64,000 nucleotides of DNA from Acidobacteriaceae bacterium. GTDB lineage: Bacteria; Acidobacteriota; Terriglobia; Terriglobales; Acidobacteriaceae. The notes beneath the pieces are model-generated. The model was not told where the DNA came from. It did no database searches and worked only from the letters and a program-made list of their open reading frames with translations. A program made the position numbers and the translations under genes. This document shows, in pieces, positions 17,722 through 26,335 of the stretch (position 1 is the first letter of the stretch; every line of letters begins with the position of its first letter). The stretch is taken from contig PLCS01000010.1 in NCBI GenBank assembly GCA_003134855.1, positions 62,001-126,000 on the forward strand. The letters are read 5' to 3'.

Positions 17722-18368
17722 CGAAGGAATCGATTCGCGTACTGGTTGTGGAAGACCACCACGTGGTGCGCCAGGGTTTGGTTGCGCTGCTGAATGTAGT
17801 GGACGGCCTGGAAGTGGTGGGCGAGGCTGCCGACGGCGTGGAGGCCATCGCGCAGTATCGCAAGCATCAGCCGGATATTGCGTTGATCGACCTGCGGCTG
17901 CCGCGGCTGAGCGGCGTCGAGGTCATCGAGCGCATTCGCATGGAGACGCCGCATGCGCGCTTCATCGTGCTTACCACCTACGACGGCGACGAGGACATCT
18001 ATCGCGCACTGCAGGCCGGCGCACGCGCCTATCTGCTGAAGGGCATGACCTCGGAAGAGTTGATCGCGGCCATCCGGGCTGTTCATGCGGGCAAATCGCA
18101 TATTCCGCCGGCGATTGCGCAGCGGCTGGCCGAGCGCATGGGCACCGAGGAGCTGACGCCGCGCGAGTTCGACGTGCTGGAGCAGATTGTGCGCGGGCTC
18201 AGCAACAAGGATATCGCCACCGAGTTGGAGATTTCAGAGGCCACCGTGAAGACGCACATCAATAATCTGCTGAGCAAGCTGGGCGTGACCGACCGGACGC
18301 AAGCCGCAACAGCCGCCCTCCAGCGCGGCATTGTGACCCTCGAATCGCTGAGAAAGCCGAAGCCATGA
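17718..18368 (+). CDS. NarL/LuxR-family response regulator
   Basis: 216 residues: a receiver domain with the acidic pair ED at 12-13, phospho-acceptor Asp58 (IALIDLRLPRLSG), Thr near 86 and Lys near 108, followed by a LuxR-type helix-turn-helix (LTPREFDVLEQIVRGLSNKD). The GTG start overlaps the kinase stop and has AAGGAG 5 nt upstream. It is the cognate partner of the propeller kinase. It probably controls the adjacent CRTAC1/cytochrome groups, but that is inferred from position only. Confidence 0.93.
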   Translation: MTKESIRVLVVEDHHVVRQGLVALLNVVDGLEVVGEAADGVEAIAQYRKHQPDIALIDLRLPRLSGVEVIERIRMETPHARFIVLTTYDGDEDIYRALQAGARAYLLKGMTSEELIAAIRAVHAGKSHIPPAIAQRLAERMGTEELTPREFDVLEQIVRGLSNKDIATELEISEATVKTHINNLLSKLGVTDRTQAATAALQRGIVTLESLRKPKP

Positions 18369-18883
18369 AAAAAAATATTCTGTTTGTAATCTTTTTACTG
18401 CTGATTTGCCCGCATTCACAGGCGCAAAAAACGGCCTGGCGGCAAGCCACCGATGCGGAGCTTGCGTCGCTTTTGCCGGCGCGCGCGCAGGTTGAAAAGG
18501 AACACATCGAGACGGAGATGCGCACCGCCTCCGGCATTGTGAATGGCCGGGGCCACACCATCGCCGGTGTGGTGCTGCTGACGGCCGGGTACTCCGCGGA
18601 AGGCAAGTATTCGCACTATCTGATTGTGCAGACGCCGATCCGCATCGGCGGTGTCGCGCTCAAGCCCGGAGAGTATGTTTTTGGATGGACGCGCGCACAC
18701 ACCGGGGATGAGCTCAGCGTGCACTTCTATGTGGCTGCGACGGGCGCGCTGGTTGGCACTGCGGCAGCGCACCGCATCGTCGGGTCAAGCCGCGTGGAAA
18801 GTCTCCACATCTGGCCTCCCGCCGACAAGGCATTGATTCAGATTGGCCGCTTCGGCATTCCCTACGAGTTGGGCGAGGAGTAG
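18365..18883 (+). CDS. Small exported protein of unknown function
   Basis: 172 residues starting with a clear signal peptide (MKKNILFVIFLLLICPHSQAQ). The mature part is beta-rich, with GYSAEGKYSHYLIVQTPI and ALKPGEYVFGWTR, a pattern that reminds me of acidobacterial immunoglobulin-like or DUF2911-type exported proteins, but I cannot assign it. The ATG overlaps the response-regulator stop (ATGA), so the gene is part of the same operon. It may be an accessory or output protein of the sensor system. Confidence 0.7.
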   Translation: MKKNILFVIFLLLICPHSQAQKTAWRQATDAELASLLPARAQVEKEHIETEMRTASGIVNGRGHTIAGVVLLTAGYSAEGKYSHYLIVQTPIRIGGVALKPGEYVFGWTRAHTGDELSVHFYVAATGALVGTAAAHRIVGSSRVESLHIWPPADKALIQIGRFGIPYELGEE

Positions 18884-18904
18884 AAGTTCATCGTCTCAGC
18901 GCGG

Positions 18905-18982
18905 GTGCCCCACCCTTGCGACTTTTTTCTATCGCAAGGGTGGGATACCACGAACTCCGCAATACAGAAACCATGAAAATGC
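18905..18982 (+). repeat. Long-stem hairpin repeat, copy 1
   Basis: A perfect 13-bp stem (18909-18921 with 18932-18944) has the flanks GTGC on the left and ATACCACGAA on the right, then a conserved tail ending TGAAAATGC. The copy at 50021 has different stem bases but the same flanks. It lies between two converging genes and could terminate both transcripts. Confidence 0.65.
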
Positions 18983-18991
18983 CGCGAAAAA

Positions 18992-21031
18992 TCAATCTTC
19001 TCCGCGCGGTTCGCCGGTTTGCCGAAAGGCAACTCCGGAGATCAGCTCCCCCGAAGCCAGTACGTTCCTGAGCCGCTCCGGATTGGCGCCGCTCCGGCTC
19101 TCGGCCGCCACCAGCATCCGCAGCGCAGCAACCGGCGTCGTATCCGGCCGCAGCCGGAAGATCCACGGAATGTTTGTCGAAGTCAGCTTCTTGTCGCCGC
19201 TCAGCGCAACCACCGGGACGAATGCCTTAAGCGCCAGTTGCTCGGCCAAGTGAGCGGCGTCGCGGTCCAGCGCCACGATTGCGAGAGCGTGCTCGTCCAT
19301 CAGCGCGTGAACCAGTTGCGTTGAGGCCGCGCCCCAGTTCTGATCGCTCGCGACGGGCATTAGAGTCCACGCACGCCCATTCGTTGCGCTCGAGGCAAGC
19401 TCCGCCTGCACCTCCGGCGAATGCGCGACTTCCACCGCGTGCGGTCCAAAGAGCACCACGCGAATTGGCCCAGCCAGGTCCGTCTGATGCGGCCCGGCAT
19501 AATCCACGCCATCCTCGCCGACGTGCGCGTAGGGCACCTGCGGTGCGGCAGACGCCGCTGGCGCGGCAGGGACTTGTGGGACCAGAGGAGTCTTATCCAT
19601 CGTGGCAACGCGGTAAGTGATTGCGCCGTGATGTACCGTGCCCAGGTACATGGGGGCGACATTCTTCTGATTGGGATCGAAGACCATGTGCCCGGTTACG
19701 CCGTCGTATTCTTCAATGTTGGCCAGCGCATCGTGAATGCGCGCGCGATTCAAGCCCGCCTTGCAGATCGAATCCAGCAGCGCGTTCATCGCGTCATAGG
19801 CGAGTGAAGCAAACTGCTCCGGCTTCTCGTGGAAGCGCGCTTCAAAACGCTTATTGAAGTCAAGCCAGCGCGGGTTGTTACGCGTGGGATCGTAGGGGAA
19901 GACGGCCTCGAAGCCCTCGGCCGCGTCTCCCGCTTCGGCCAGCAGCGTTGGCCCCAGCGTGCGATAGGCGCCAAAGACGCGCTGCTTCATCCCCGCGGCG
20001 CGCATCTGCTTCAGGATTCCCGCCGCCTGTGTCTCATCGGCCCACAGCACAATGGCGTCGGCGCGCGAGGAGCGAATCACCTGCAACTGTTTGGTAAAGT
20101 CCGTATCGCCGGGAAGATATTTTTGCTCGATGACGATCGGGTGGCCCAGCCTGCGCGACGCATCGCGGAGTTTGATCACGCCAAAGCGCCCGTAGCGGCT
20201 GTTCACCCTGAGTATCGCCACGCGCTTCAGCCCCAGCTCGGTGAAGATGCGCCGGGCCAGCGTGAGGCACTGCACGCGATCATCCTGCAGGTCGGTAAAG
20301 TACCACGGGATGTAGGTCTCGGGAATCGTGGGATCGGTGGAGGCTGAGTTGACGATGGGAATCTCGGCGCGCAGCGCCACACGCAAAGCAATGTGCGTGG
20401 ATTCGGAACTGATCGATCCGAAGATCGCCCAGTCCTGATCGTCGTAGACCATCTTCACCGTTTCATTCGAGGCTGATCCCCAGATGGCAGGGTCGGTGGG
20501 CCGGTCCTCGCCATAGACCGCCTTCGCCTGCCAGTTGTCATAATCGTTGTGCGGCATCAGCTTGAAGGGCTTGCCCCCGAAGCCGCCGTGCGCGTTCGCC
20601 TCTTCAACGGCCAACTGCGCGCCGTGCATCATGCGCAATCCGAATACAGACTCCGGATTCGGTGCGACAGGCCCAAAGAAACCGATGCGAACTTCCTTCA
20701 CATCTTTCGGTTCTGGAATCTCGCGTCCCGCGCCGGAGTAAATATTTGGATGAATGTAGTTGAGGTCGTAAGGCGCCGCGAACTTGGCGTAAGGGCTCAG
20801 ATCGGCAGGCTCGCCGGCATAAGGCGTCACCACGCGATCCTTCGCCGGACCCGGTGGATGCGCGCCGCAGGCGCACGTTCCTTTGCCCGTCACCGCAACC
20901 GGACTCGCGTTCTGCTCCGCGGCCTGCGCCGCATCCGGCTTGGTGTACGAGCTCGCATCCTGAGCGCCGAGCTGCGCCGCGCCGCTGGCTGCCAACAAGC
21001 AGGCCACGGCCAACAACCATCTCTTGCGCAT
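18992..21031 (-). CDS. Periplasmic substrate-binding protein with a second, partial binding lobe
   Basis: 679 residues with a signal peptide (MRKRWLLAVACLLAASGAAQLGAQ). Residues about 90-475 form a Peripla_BP_6-type binding protein (VRIGFFGPVAPNPESVFG, IFGSISSESTHIALRVAL, MVFDPNQKNV), like branched-chain amino acid or amide receptors. A linker holding one double-hairpin repeat follows. Residues about 520-660 resemble the first lobe again (IRVVLFGP, LMPVASDQNW, IPWIFRL), so an internal duplication is likely. No ABC permease or ATPase gene is in the window, so it may act as a sensor or partner instead. The ATG follows the RidA stop by 2 nt with GAGGAG upstream. Confidence 0.85.
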   Translation of the reverse strand: MRKRWLLAVACLLAASGAAQLGAQDASSYTKPDAAQAAEQNASPVAVTGKGTCACGAHPPGPAKDRVVTPYAGEPADLSPYAKFAAPYDLNYIHPNIYSGAGREIPEPKDVKEVRIGFFGPVAPNPESVFGLRMMHGAQLAVEEANAHGGFGGKPFKLMPHNDYDNWQAKAVYGEDRPTDPAIWGSASNETVKMVYDDQDWAIFGSISSESTHIALRVALRAEIPIVNSASTDPTIPETYIPWYFTDLQDDRVQCLTLARRIFTELGLKRVAILRVNSRYGRFGVIKLRDASRRLGHPIVIEQKYLPGDTDFTKQLQVIRSSRADAIVLWADETQAAGILKQMRAAGMKQRVFGAYRTLGPTLLAEAGDAAEGFEAVFPYDPTRNNPRWLDFNKRFEARFHEKPEQFASLAYDAMNALLDSICKAGLNRARIHDALANIEEYDGVTGHMVFDPNQKNVAPMYLGTVHHGAITYRVATMDKTPLVPQVPAAPAASAAPQVPYAHVGEDGVDYAGPHQTDLAGPIRVVLFGPHAVEVAHSPEVQAELASSATNGRAWTLMPVASDQNWGAASTQLVHALMDEHALAIVALDRDAAHLAEQLALKAFVPVVALSGDKKLTSTNIPWIFRLRPDTTPVAALRMLVAAESRSGANPERLRNVLASGELISGVAFRQTGEPRGED
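19535..19568 (+). repeat. Double-hairpin repeat, copy in the binding-protein linker
   Basis: CACCTGCGGTG, spacer CGGCAGAC, then GCCGC-TGGC-GCGGC. In the minus-strand gene it is read as Ala/Pro-rich residues ending SAAPQV, exactly at the junction of the two binding domains. Confidence 0.8.
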
Positions 21032-21033
21032 TG

Positions 21034-21564
21034 CTACTCCTCTATTGCCGCGCAAGCGGCGTCTGCCCCACCGCAGGTGGTGCGGAAGATGGCCAGCGCC
21101 TCGATCTCCACCAGCAGCTCGGGGCGGCAGAGATGCGCCTGAATGCCAATGGAAGCAGGCACCGGATCAAGCCCTTGCTCCTTGTAGAAGGCTGTGCGAA
21201 TCCGATTGAAGACATCGTAATCGCGGTCGATGTCGCGCAGATAGCAACTGGTCTTCACGATGTCCTTCCACGTCGCGCCTTCGCTCTCCAGCAGGCCGGT
21301 AATGTTGGCGAAGGTTCGCTGCAATTGAGCGGGAAAATCGCCGACGTGAACGGTGACACCGTTCTCGTCAATCGAGGCAGTGCCGGAAATGATCAGAACG
21401 GCAATGCCGTTCAGGTCAAGCCGGATGCCGCGCGAGAACGAACTCGGCTTGGAGTAGTGGAAGGCTTCGTTCAGAACGCCGTGGTTGGTGATGGCGCGCC
21501 GTTCAATCGGTGTGTGCGCGGGCGTCTGCGCAATGGTCTCCAAAATTTCCGCAAATACATTCAT
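21034..21564 (-). CDS. RidA (YjgF/YER057c/UK114) family protein
   Basis: 176 residues, a little longer than the 130-residue core. Family segments include FSRGIRLDLNGIAVLIISGTASID, QLQRTFANITGLLESEGATW and a C-terminal LLVEIEALAIF; Arg in AHLCRPELLVEIEA fits the active-site Arg of enamine/imine deaminases. An AAGGAG site precedes the ATG. The last residues after EALAIF come from a double-hairpin repeat read in the unusual orientation. It begins 20 nt after the propeller gene stop and is followed 2 nt later by the binding protein. Within this operon it may deaminate a reactive imine, or be a related ligand-binding protein. Confidence 0.88.
   Translation of the reverse strand: MNVFAEILETIAQTPAHTPIERRAITNHGVLNEAFHYSKPSSFSRGIRLDLNGIAVLIISGTASIDENGVTVHVGDFPAQLQRTFANITGLLESEGATWKDIVKTSCYLRDIDRDYDVFNRIRTAFYKEQGLDPVPASIGIQAHLCRPELLVEIEALAIFRTTCGGADAACAAIEE
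21046..21079 (-). repeat. Double-hairpin repeat, copy in the RidA tail
   Basis: On the minus strand: CACCTGCGGTG, spacer GGGCAGAC, then GCCGC-TTGC-GCGGC. It encodes the C-terminal residues TCGGADAACAA of the RidA protein, a different reading from the other genic copies, and ends just ahead of the ribosome site of the next gene. Confidence 0.8.
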
Positions 21565-21584
21565 GATGATGGCTCCTTTTACTC

Positions 21585-22745
21585 TTATTGTTTTTCGCGT
21601 ATTCCGTGGCTCAACCCCTTGGCCGTGGCGACCCAGATGTCGCTGCCTTGAAAGTCGATGCCGAGAACATAGTTGTGAGCCGGCGCAGTAGTGACAGCCA
21701 CCTGCTTTACGTTGCCTTGCGCGTCGCGCACCGTCATCTCCGGCTTGCCGTCCTTCAACGACGGACGATAGACGGCCCAGTTCACGCCGTCATAGTATGC
21801 CAGCCCCTTGTCGGTTCCGAACCAGCAGTGAGTTGCATCCACGCCCTTTAGAGTGTTGATGAAGTTCGAGGGAAGTCCGCTGTCCTTGGTGAGAAAGTTG
21901 TGCCAGTAGCGGCCATCGTAGCGGCTGCCACCGAAGTAGGTTGCAGCCCAGACGATATTGTCGACATAACTGACCGCGGTGACAATCTCGTGGATCAATC
22001 CCTGATCCTTGAAGAGCACCATCTCGGTTTCGCCGTCGGGATCGTCGTACTTGTCCCAGCGCTCGGTCTTCTGCGTGTATTCGAGAAGCCCGCTGCCCCA
22101 CACCGCGTAGTAAACCTTTTCCGGCGCGGCGGAGACGCCATAGACCCAAATTTCTGTCATGGGCGTGTTGCGCTCGTTGTAGAGCGTCCACTGGCCAGTG
22201 CGCGTATTCAGGCGGCAGCCGCCGGCGGCCGTGGCCACCCACACGTTCTCGTCCTCGATGCTGACGCCGTAGACCACATCATTGCTCAGCCCTGATGTCA
22301 ACTGCGTGTAACTGTCGATCCGCCCGCCGGAGATGCGGCTCAGGCCGCCCATCGTCCCGGCCCACACATCGCCGGAGCGCTTGTCCAGTGCCAGCGAAAG
22401 CACTGCGCGATGCGCCAGGCCGTCCTTCGTTGTGTAGGTCTTCCACTTGCCGTTTTCGTAGAGCCCCAGCCCATTGTCCGTGCCCGCCCAGATGCGCTCT
22501 CCATCCACCAACACCGAATAGACGTGATTGTCGGGCAGGCCGTTAGCAGTAGTGAAGTTCTCAAAGCGAAAGCGCGGCAGCACCTGCGGTGCGGCAGACG
22601 TCGGCACCTGCGGTGCGGCAGACGCCGCCTGCGCGGCATGAGATGGATGCGCTCCAGACGCTGGTGGTTGCGCCGAAAATGCAAATGGCGTGACCGCCGC
22701 GATCATTGCGCAAATCAAGAGCGTCTTCAATGCCAGCTTATTCAT
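21585..22745 (-). CDS. Exported Reg_prop propeller protein without kinase domain
   Basis: 386 residues with a signal peptide (MNKLALKTLLICAMIAAVTPFAFS), an Ala/Pro-rich linker containing a double-hairpin repeat, and then propeller blades of the two-component-regulator type (RIWAGTDNGLGLYENGKW, DVWAGTMGGLSRISG, NVWVATAAGG, DIWVATAKGLSHG). It ends after the propeller, with no membrane helix or kinase, so it is a stand-alone periplasmic propeller. Its start overlaps the stop of the YVTN cytochrome gene (ATGA). It may bind a ligand or scaffold the other envelope proteins of the unit. Confidence 0.82.
   Translation of the reverse strand: MNKLALKTLLICAMIAAVTPFAFSAQPPASGAHPSHAAQAASAAPQVPTSAAPQVLPRFRFENFTTANGLPDNHVYSVLVDGERIWAGTDNGLGLYENGKWKTYTTKDGLAHRAVLSLALDKRSGDVWAGTMGGLSRISGGRIDSYTQLTSGLSNDVVYGVSIEDENVWVATAAGGCRLNTRTGQWTLYNERNTPMTEIWVYGVSAAPEKVYYAVWGSGLLEYTQKTERWDKYDDPDGETEMVLFKDQGLIHEIVTAVSYVDNIVWAATYFGGSRYDGRYWHNFLTKDSGLPSNFINTLKGVDATHCWFGTDKGLAYYDGVNWAVYRPSLKDGKPEMTVRDAQGNVKQVAVTTAPAHNYVLGIDFQGSDIWVATAKGLSHGIREKQ
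22581..22638 (+). repeat. Double-hairpin repeat, one and a half copies in a propeller-protein linker
   Basis: First hairpin plus spacer at 22581-22600, then a full unit at 22605-22638 with second stem GCCGC-CTGC-GCGGC. In the minus-strand gene both read as SAAPQV, giving two consecutive copies of that peptide just after the signal peptide. Confidence 0.82.
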
Positions 22746-24655
22746 CGCGTCCTCAAGTACTCGATCAGGTCGTTGAGTTCATCCTTGGTCAGGTCGTTGG
22801 TGCGCCCGTGCTTGTCTTCGGGGTTGTAGACTGTCCAAATCTCTTCCAGCGTGCGCGCCGATCCGTCATGCAGATAGGGCGAGGTGAGCGCGATTTCGGT
22901 CAGCGGCGGCGACTTCAATATGCCGGAGTTATCGGTAGGCTTGCGCGTCCCCACGTCGAACAATTTCTGGTTCGTTCCCTTGGGCCCGCTGTGGCAATAG
23001 GAGCAGCGGTTGTATTCGATAATCGGCTTGCCGAACTTATCCACTGACCGAGTGAAGAGCGCCCTGCCGCGCTCCTGGGCCGGGGTCATCTCGTGGCCGG
23101 GCAGCTTCCAGCGGTTGGGCCGCGTCGGCATATTGCGGATGTAGACCACCAGGTCGGCAAGCGTAAGGTTGTCGTAATTCTCCGAACGCCAAAAATATTT
23201 TTCAGTTCGCGGGCCACACTCGGTCGGTATGTTGGGATTGCCGCCGTTCCACTTGTAAGGCTCGGTACCCTTCACGCCCTCCAGCATTTTGTTGTCCACA
23301 ATGTCGCGCCCAAAACCGTCGGGCTCCAGATCCCATGTCAGCCCATCGAAGGTGGAATCAATATGGCAACTGGCGCAGCCGATCTGCCCCTGAAAAGACT
23401 GGCGCGCCGTATAAAACGTCTGTTCGCCGTGGCGCTGCTCGGAGATAGTCTTCGGTCCGGCCAGCGTGATCGTCGCGGCCACGCGATTGCTGCGCGTGTC
23501 GATCACGCTGATCGTATCTTCCAGGCGATTGGCGACGAACAACTTTCTACCGTCGCGGGTCAACGCCAGGCCGCGCGGGTTGTGTCCAACCGGGATGCGG
23601 GCAACCACGTAGTTGGCGCTGGCGGAGAGATCGTAAGCAAAGGAACCCGACTGCGGGCGCGGGCGCGTGTGGATGAAGCGCATCAGGCGTGGCACATCGA
23701 TGACGATCACGCACTCCGAGCCGCCGATGGTGACGTAGATGCGCGACTTGTCCGGCGCAATGGCCACGCCGAAGGGCTGCGAAGCGTAGCGCTCCAATTC
23801 GTCAAGTGGAACCTCGATGGAAGTCTTGCCCACATCCGCGCCAAAGATCGTCAGCGTGTAAGCAAAGGCGCCGCCGTGTTCCAGGTGAGCCAATGGCACA
23901 AGGTTTTTGGGATGATATTCGGCCACCGCGCCCAGGCGGCCATCGGAAGAGAAGGCGAGATGAAAGACGCCTGCAATGCGGTAGAGCGGCATGCGATCAA
24001 CCACCACCGCGCGCGCCGTGTCGATCACGGTAATCTCCGACTCAGGCGCGGTGCGATTATCAAACTCGGTGCGCACATGAGGCGGATTCGGATAGACGTG
24101 CGTCGCGTAGATGCGGCTACCATCCGGAGAAATCGTGAGATAACTTGAGCCGCGCCCAGCCAGCAGACGCTTTTCTTCTTTGCCGCTCTGAGCATCGAGT
24201 ACAGCAACATCGTTCGAGATGCGATTGGCCACAAAGAGCCGTTTGCCCGCGCGATCCTCGACTATGCTCGACGGCTCGGCGCCCACAGGCCATGTCGCCG
24301 TCACGGCCAGCGTACGCGTGTCGATCACCGAAAGCGTGTCATCCCACGAGTTGGTCACAAACAGCCGCGCACCGTCACGCGATAAAGAAAAGCCGCGCGG
24401 CACGCGTCCCACGGCGATGGTCTTCATCACCGCATACGTTGCCGCATCCAGCACTCTCACCTCTTCGCTCTGCTGGCAGAGCACATAGAGGCGCGCGCCA
24501 TCGGGCGAGAGCAAGACCTCCAGCGGCGAAGCATAGTTTACGTCATCGGCCTCGGCGGCGCGCACCAGATGATCGGTCCGCAACGCAACGGCCAGCAGCG
24601 CTAGTGCGAGCGTCGCTAGCGCAGTGCCTGCCGCAATTTGGAAGCGCACGCTCAC
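22742..24655 (-). CDS. YVTN beta-propeller protein fused to dihaem cytochrome c (MauG/CcpA-like)
   Basis: 637 residues. An N-terminal hydrophobic segment (AAGTALATLALALLAVALR) is followed by a seven-bladed YVTN/surface-layer-type propeller (DGARLYVLCQQSEEVRVLD, DGARLFVTNSWDDTLSVID, DGRKLFVANRLEDTISVID). The C-terminal 220 residues hold two haem sites, CASCH and CSYCH, in the arrangement of MauG or cytochrome c peroxidase proteins (PPLTEIALTSPYLHDGSARTL). It is probably a periplasmic oxidase, peroxidase or electron carrier with the propeller as scaffold. The GTG start overlaps the CRTAC1 stop by 4 nt and its own end overlaps the next gene. Confidence 0.87.
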   Translation of the reverse strand: MSVRFQIAAGTALATLALALLAVALRTDHLVRAAEADDVNYASPLEVLLSPDGARLYVLCQQSEEVRVLDAATYAVMKTIAVGRVPRGFSLSRDGARLFVTNSWDDTLSVIDTRTLAVTATWPVGAEPSSIVEDRAGKRLFVANRISNDVAVLDAQSGKEEKRLLAGRGSSYLTISPDGSRIYATHVYPNPPHVRTEFDNRTAPESEITVIDTARAVVVDRMPLYRIAGVFHLAFSSDGRLGAVAEYHPKNLVPLAHLEHGGAFAYTLTIFGADVGKTSIEVPLDELERYASQPFGVAIAPDKSRIYVTIGGSECVIVIDVPRLMRFIHTRPRPQSGSFAYDLSASANYVVARIPVGHNPRGLALTRDGRKLFVANRLEDTISVIDTRSNRVAATITLAGPKTISEQRHGEQTFYTARQSFQGQIGCASCHIDSTFDGLTWDLEPDGFGRDIVDNKMLEGVKGTEPYKWNGGNPNIPTECGPRTEKYFWRSENYDNLTLADLVVYIRNMPTRPNRWKLPGHEMTPAQERGRALFTRSVDKFGKPIIEYNRCSYCHSGPKGTNQKLFDVGTRKPTDNSGILKSPPLTEIALTSPYLHDGSARTLEEIWTVYNPEDKHGRTNDLTKDELNDLIEYLRTR

Positions 24656-26334
24656 TTCGGCTTCCTTTCTCCTGGCTCCTGCACGGTGAGAACACGGTCA
24701 ACCTGCTGCGCACCCAGCGTCTGTTCGATCCCGCTGGGCCAGTGAATGAGCAGCTTGTCGACGGTGGTTGCCGCGCCCAGCCCGAAGTGCAAGCGGCCGT
24801 CGTCCTGCGAGAGATAGCCGGAGCCGGCCACGCGCTCCGCGGTCTGCCGCTTGCCGGCGGCGAAGACTTCAACGCGCGCGCCGATGCCGTCGCGATTGCT
24901 CTTTGTGCCCACGAGCTTGATGCCGATCCAGTGGCCGGTGTTGGTGGAGACGTTGTGCAGCAGCGTTCCCCGTGCGCCGAGATTGACGACGAACGCATCG
25001 ACCTTGCCGTCGTTGTCGTAGTCCGCAAAGCAGGCTCCGCGAGAGGTGGTGCGCTCGCTCATCACCGGACCAGCCTGCTGCGAAACGTCGGCGAACTTGC
25101 CGTTGCCCAGTCCGCGAAAGAGCGTGTGCTCCTGCGGGATCAAATGAATGAGTCCGCCGTGGAAGATAAGAATGTCGAGCAGGCCATCGTTATCGAAGTC
25201 GTAGACGCCGGAGCCCCAGCTCACGTATTGCGCGTTGGTTTGCGAGACGCCGTTGGACGCACCCATATCCTCAAAGCCCTGCTTGCCGGTGTTATGCAAC
25301 AGTCGGTTATAGTGGCCGTCCGTCACCCAAAGGTCGAGAACGCCACGGCCCTCGAAATCGGCAAAGACCGGGCCCATCGACGAAGTCGATTCTCCATTTT
25401 GTCCGAAGGCCGTGCCTGTATCGTTCGCAATTTCTTCAAAAGTTCCATCGTGTTTATTGTGAAAGAGAAAATTTTCCGTGCGGTCATTGGCAACGTAAAT
25501 GTCATCCCATCCGTCGTTGTCGAAATCCGCCGCGGTCACGCCCATGGTGCGGCCCACGTAAGCGCCGACGCCCGACTTGTCAGTCACGTCCGTAAAGGTT
25601 CCGTCGCAGTTGTTGTGATAGAGCTTATTGGTTTCGCCCTCGTAATCCAGCGGCCCAGGGTAGTTGTCCGCCGCATAAAAGGCGCGGTACTTGGGATCGA
25701 ACTTCACATAGCGGCCCACGAATAGATCGACGCATCCGTCCTTGTCGTAATCGAGCCATGTGGAACTGATCGCCCAGCCGTCCACATTGATTCCCGCCTT
25801 CTTGGTTACGTCGGTAAAGTGGCCGTTGCCGTCATTGTGGTAGAGAATCGTCTTGCCGTAGCCGGTGACCAGCAGATCGACAAAGCCGTCGTTGTCATAG
25901 TCGGCCGCCGTCACGGCCATTCCATACATATCCGGATTGAGGCCGGCCTGCTCCGTCACATCGGTAAAGTGGCCATTGCCGTCGTTGCGATAAAGATGAT
26001 TGTGCGGCGGCGTATCGGGCTTGACTGCGAGCGGATAGGGATGCATTGAGTCGTCCAGCGGACGCCCGTTGACCACATAGAGAGATTCCAGGCCGGAGTT
26101 GTTGTAGTCGAACCAGATGCAGCCTGCGCCGGTGCCCTCGAGCAGCGATCCCAACTGCCGCGACCCGAAGCTGTGCGTAAAGTTGATGCCCGTTTTATTG
26201 CTGGCGTCTTCAAAGCGAATCACCTGCGGTGAGGCCAACTGCGCCTTCGGCGCAACTGTAGCAGGAGATGGTGCAACAGTCTGAGCAGCAGCCACAGAAA
26301 CAGCGCCGAATAAAAGAAGAAAGCGATAATTCAT
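24652..26334 (-). CDS. CRTAC1 family protein (FG-GAP/VCBS plus ASPIC-UnbV)
   Basis: 560 residues. I chose ATG at 26334, 1 nt after the upstream stop and with GGAGG 8 nt before it; the longer frame overlaps the upstream gene. Signal peptide MNYRFLLLFGAVSVAAAQ, then a short linker with a diverged double-hairpin repeat, then calcium-loop repeats (YDNDGFVDLLVTGY, YDKDGCVDLFVGRY, FDNDGWDDIYVANDR) and a C-terminal ASPIC/UnbV domain (IGARVEVFAAGKRQTAERV, LIHWPSGIEQTLGAQQVDR). It has the layout of the pair at 7747/12420 but is more distant and shorter. It lies between haem-protein genes, again linking CRTAC1 with c-type cytochromes. Confidence 0.9.
   Translation of the reverse strand: MNYRFLLLFGAVSVAAAQTVAPSPATVAPKAQLASPQVIRFEDASNKTGINFTHSFGSRQLGSLLEGTGAGCIWFDYNNSGLESLYVVNGRPLDDSMHPYPLAVKPDTPPHNHLYRNDGNGHFTDVTEQAGLNPDMYGMAVTAADYDNDGFVDLLVTGYGKTILYHNDGNGHFTDVTKKAGINVDGWAISSTWLDYDKDGCVDLFVGRYVKFDPKYRAFYAADNYPGPLDYEGETNKLYHNNCDGTFTDVTDKSGVGAYVGRTMGVTAADFDNDGWDDIYVANDRTENFLFHNKHDGTFEEIANDTGTAFGQNGESTSSMGPVFADFEGRGVLDLWVTDGHYNRLLHNTGKQGFEDMGASNGVSQTNAQYVSWGSGVYDFDNDGLLDILIFHGGLIHLIPQEHTLFRGLGNGKFADVSQQAGPVMSERTTSRGACFADYDNDGKVDAFVVNLGARGTLLHNVSTNTGHWIGIKLVGTKSNRDGIGARVEVFAAGKRQTAERVAGSGYLSQDDGRLHFGLGAATTVDKLLIHWPSGIEQTLGAQQVDRVLTVQEPGERKPK
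26221..26254 (+). repeat. Diverged double-hairpin repeat in the CRTAC1 N-terminal linker
   Basis: CACCTGCGGTG is intact, the spacer is AGGCCAAC, and the second hairpin is TGCGCC-TTC-GGCGCA. The stem sequence differs from the other copies yet pairs fully. The gene reads it as KAQLASPQV. Confidence 0.7.
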
Positions 26335-26335
26335 C

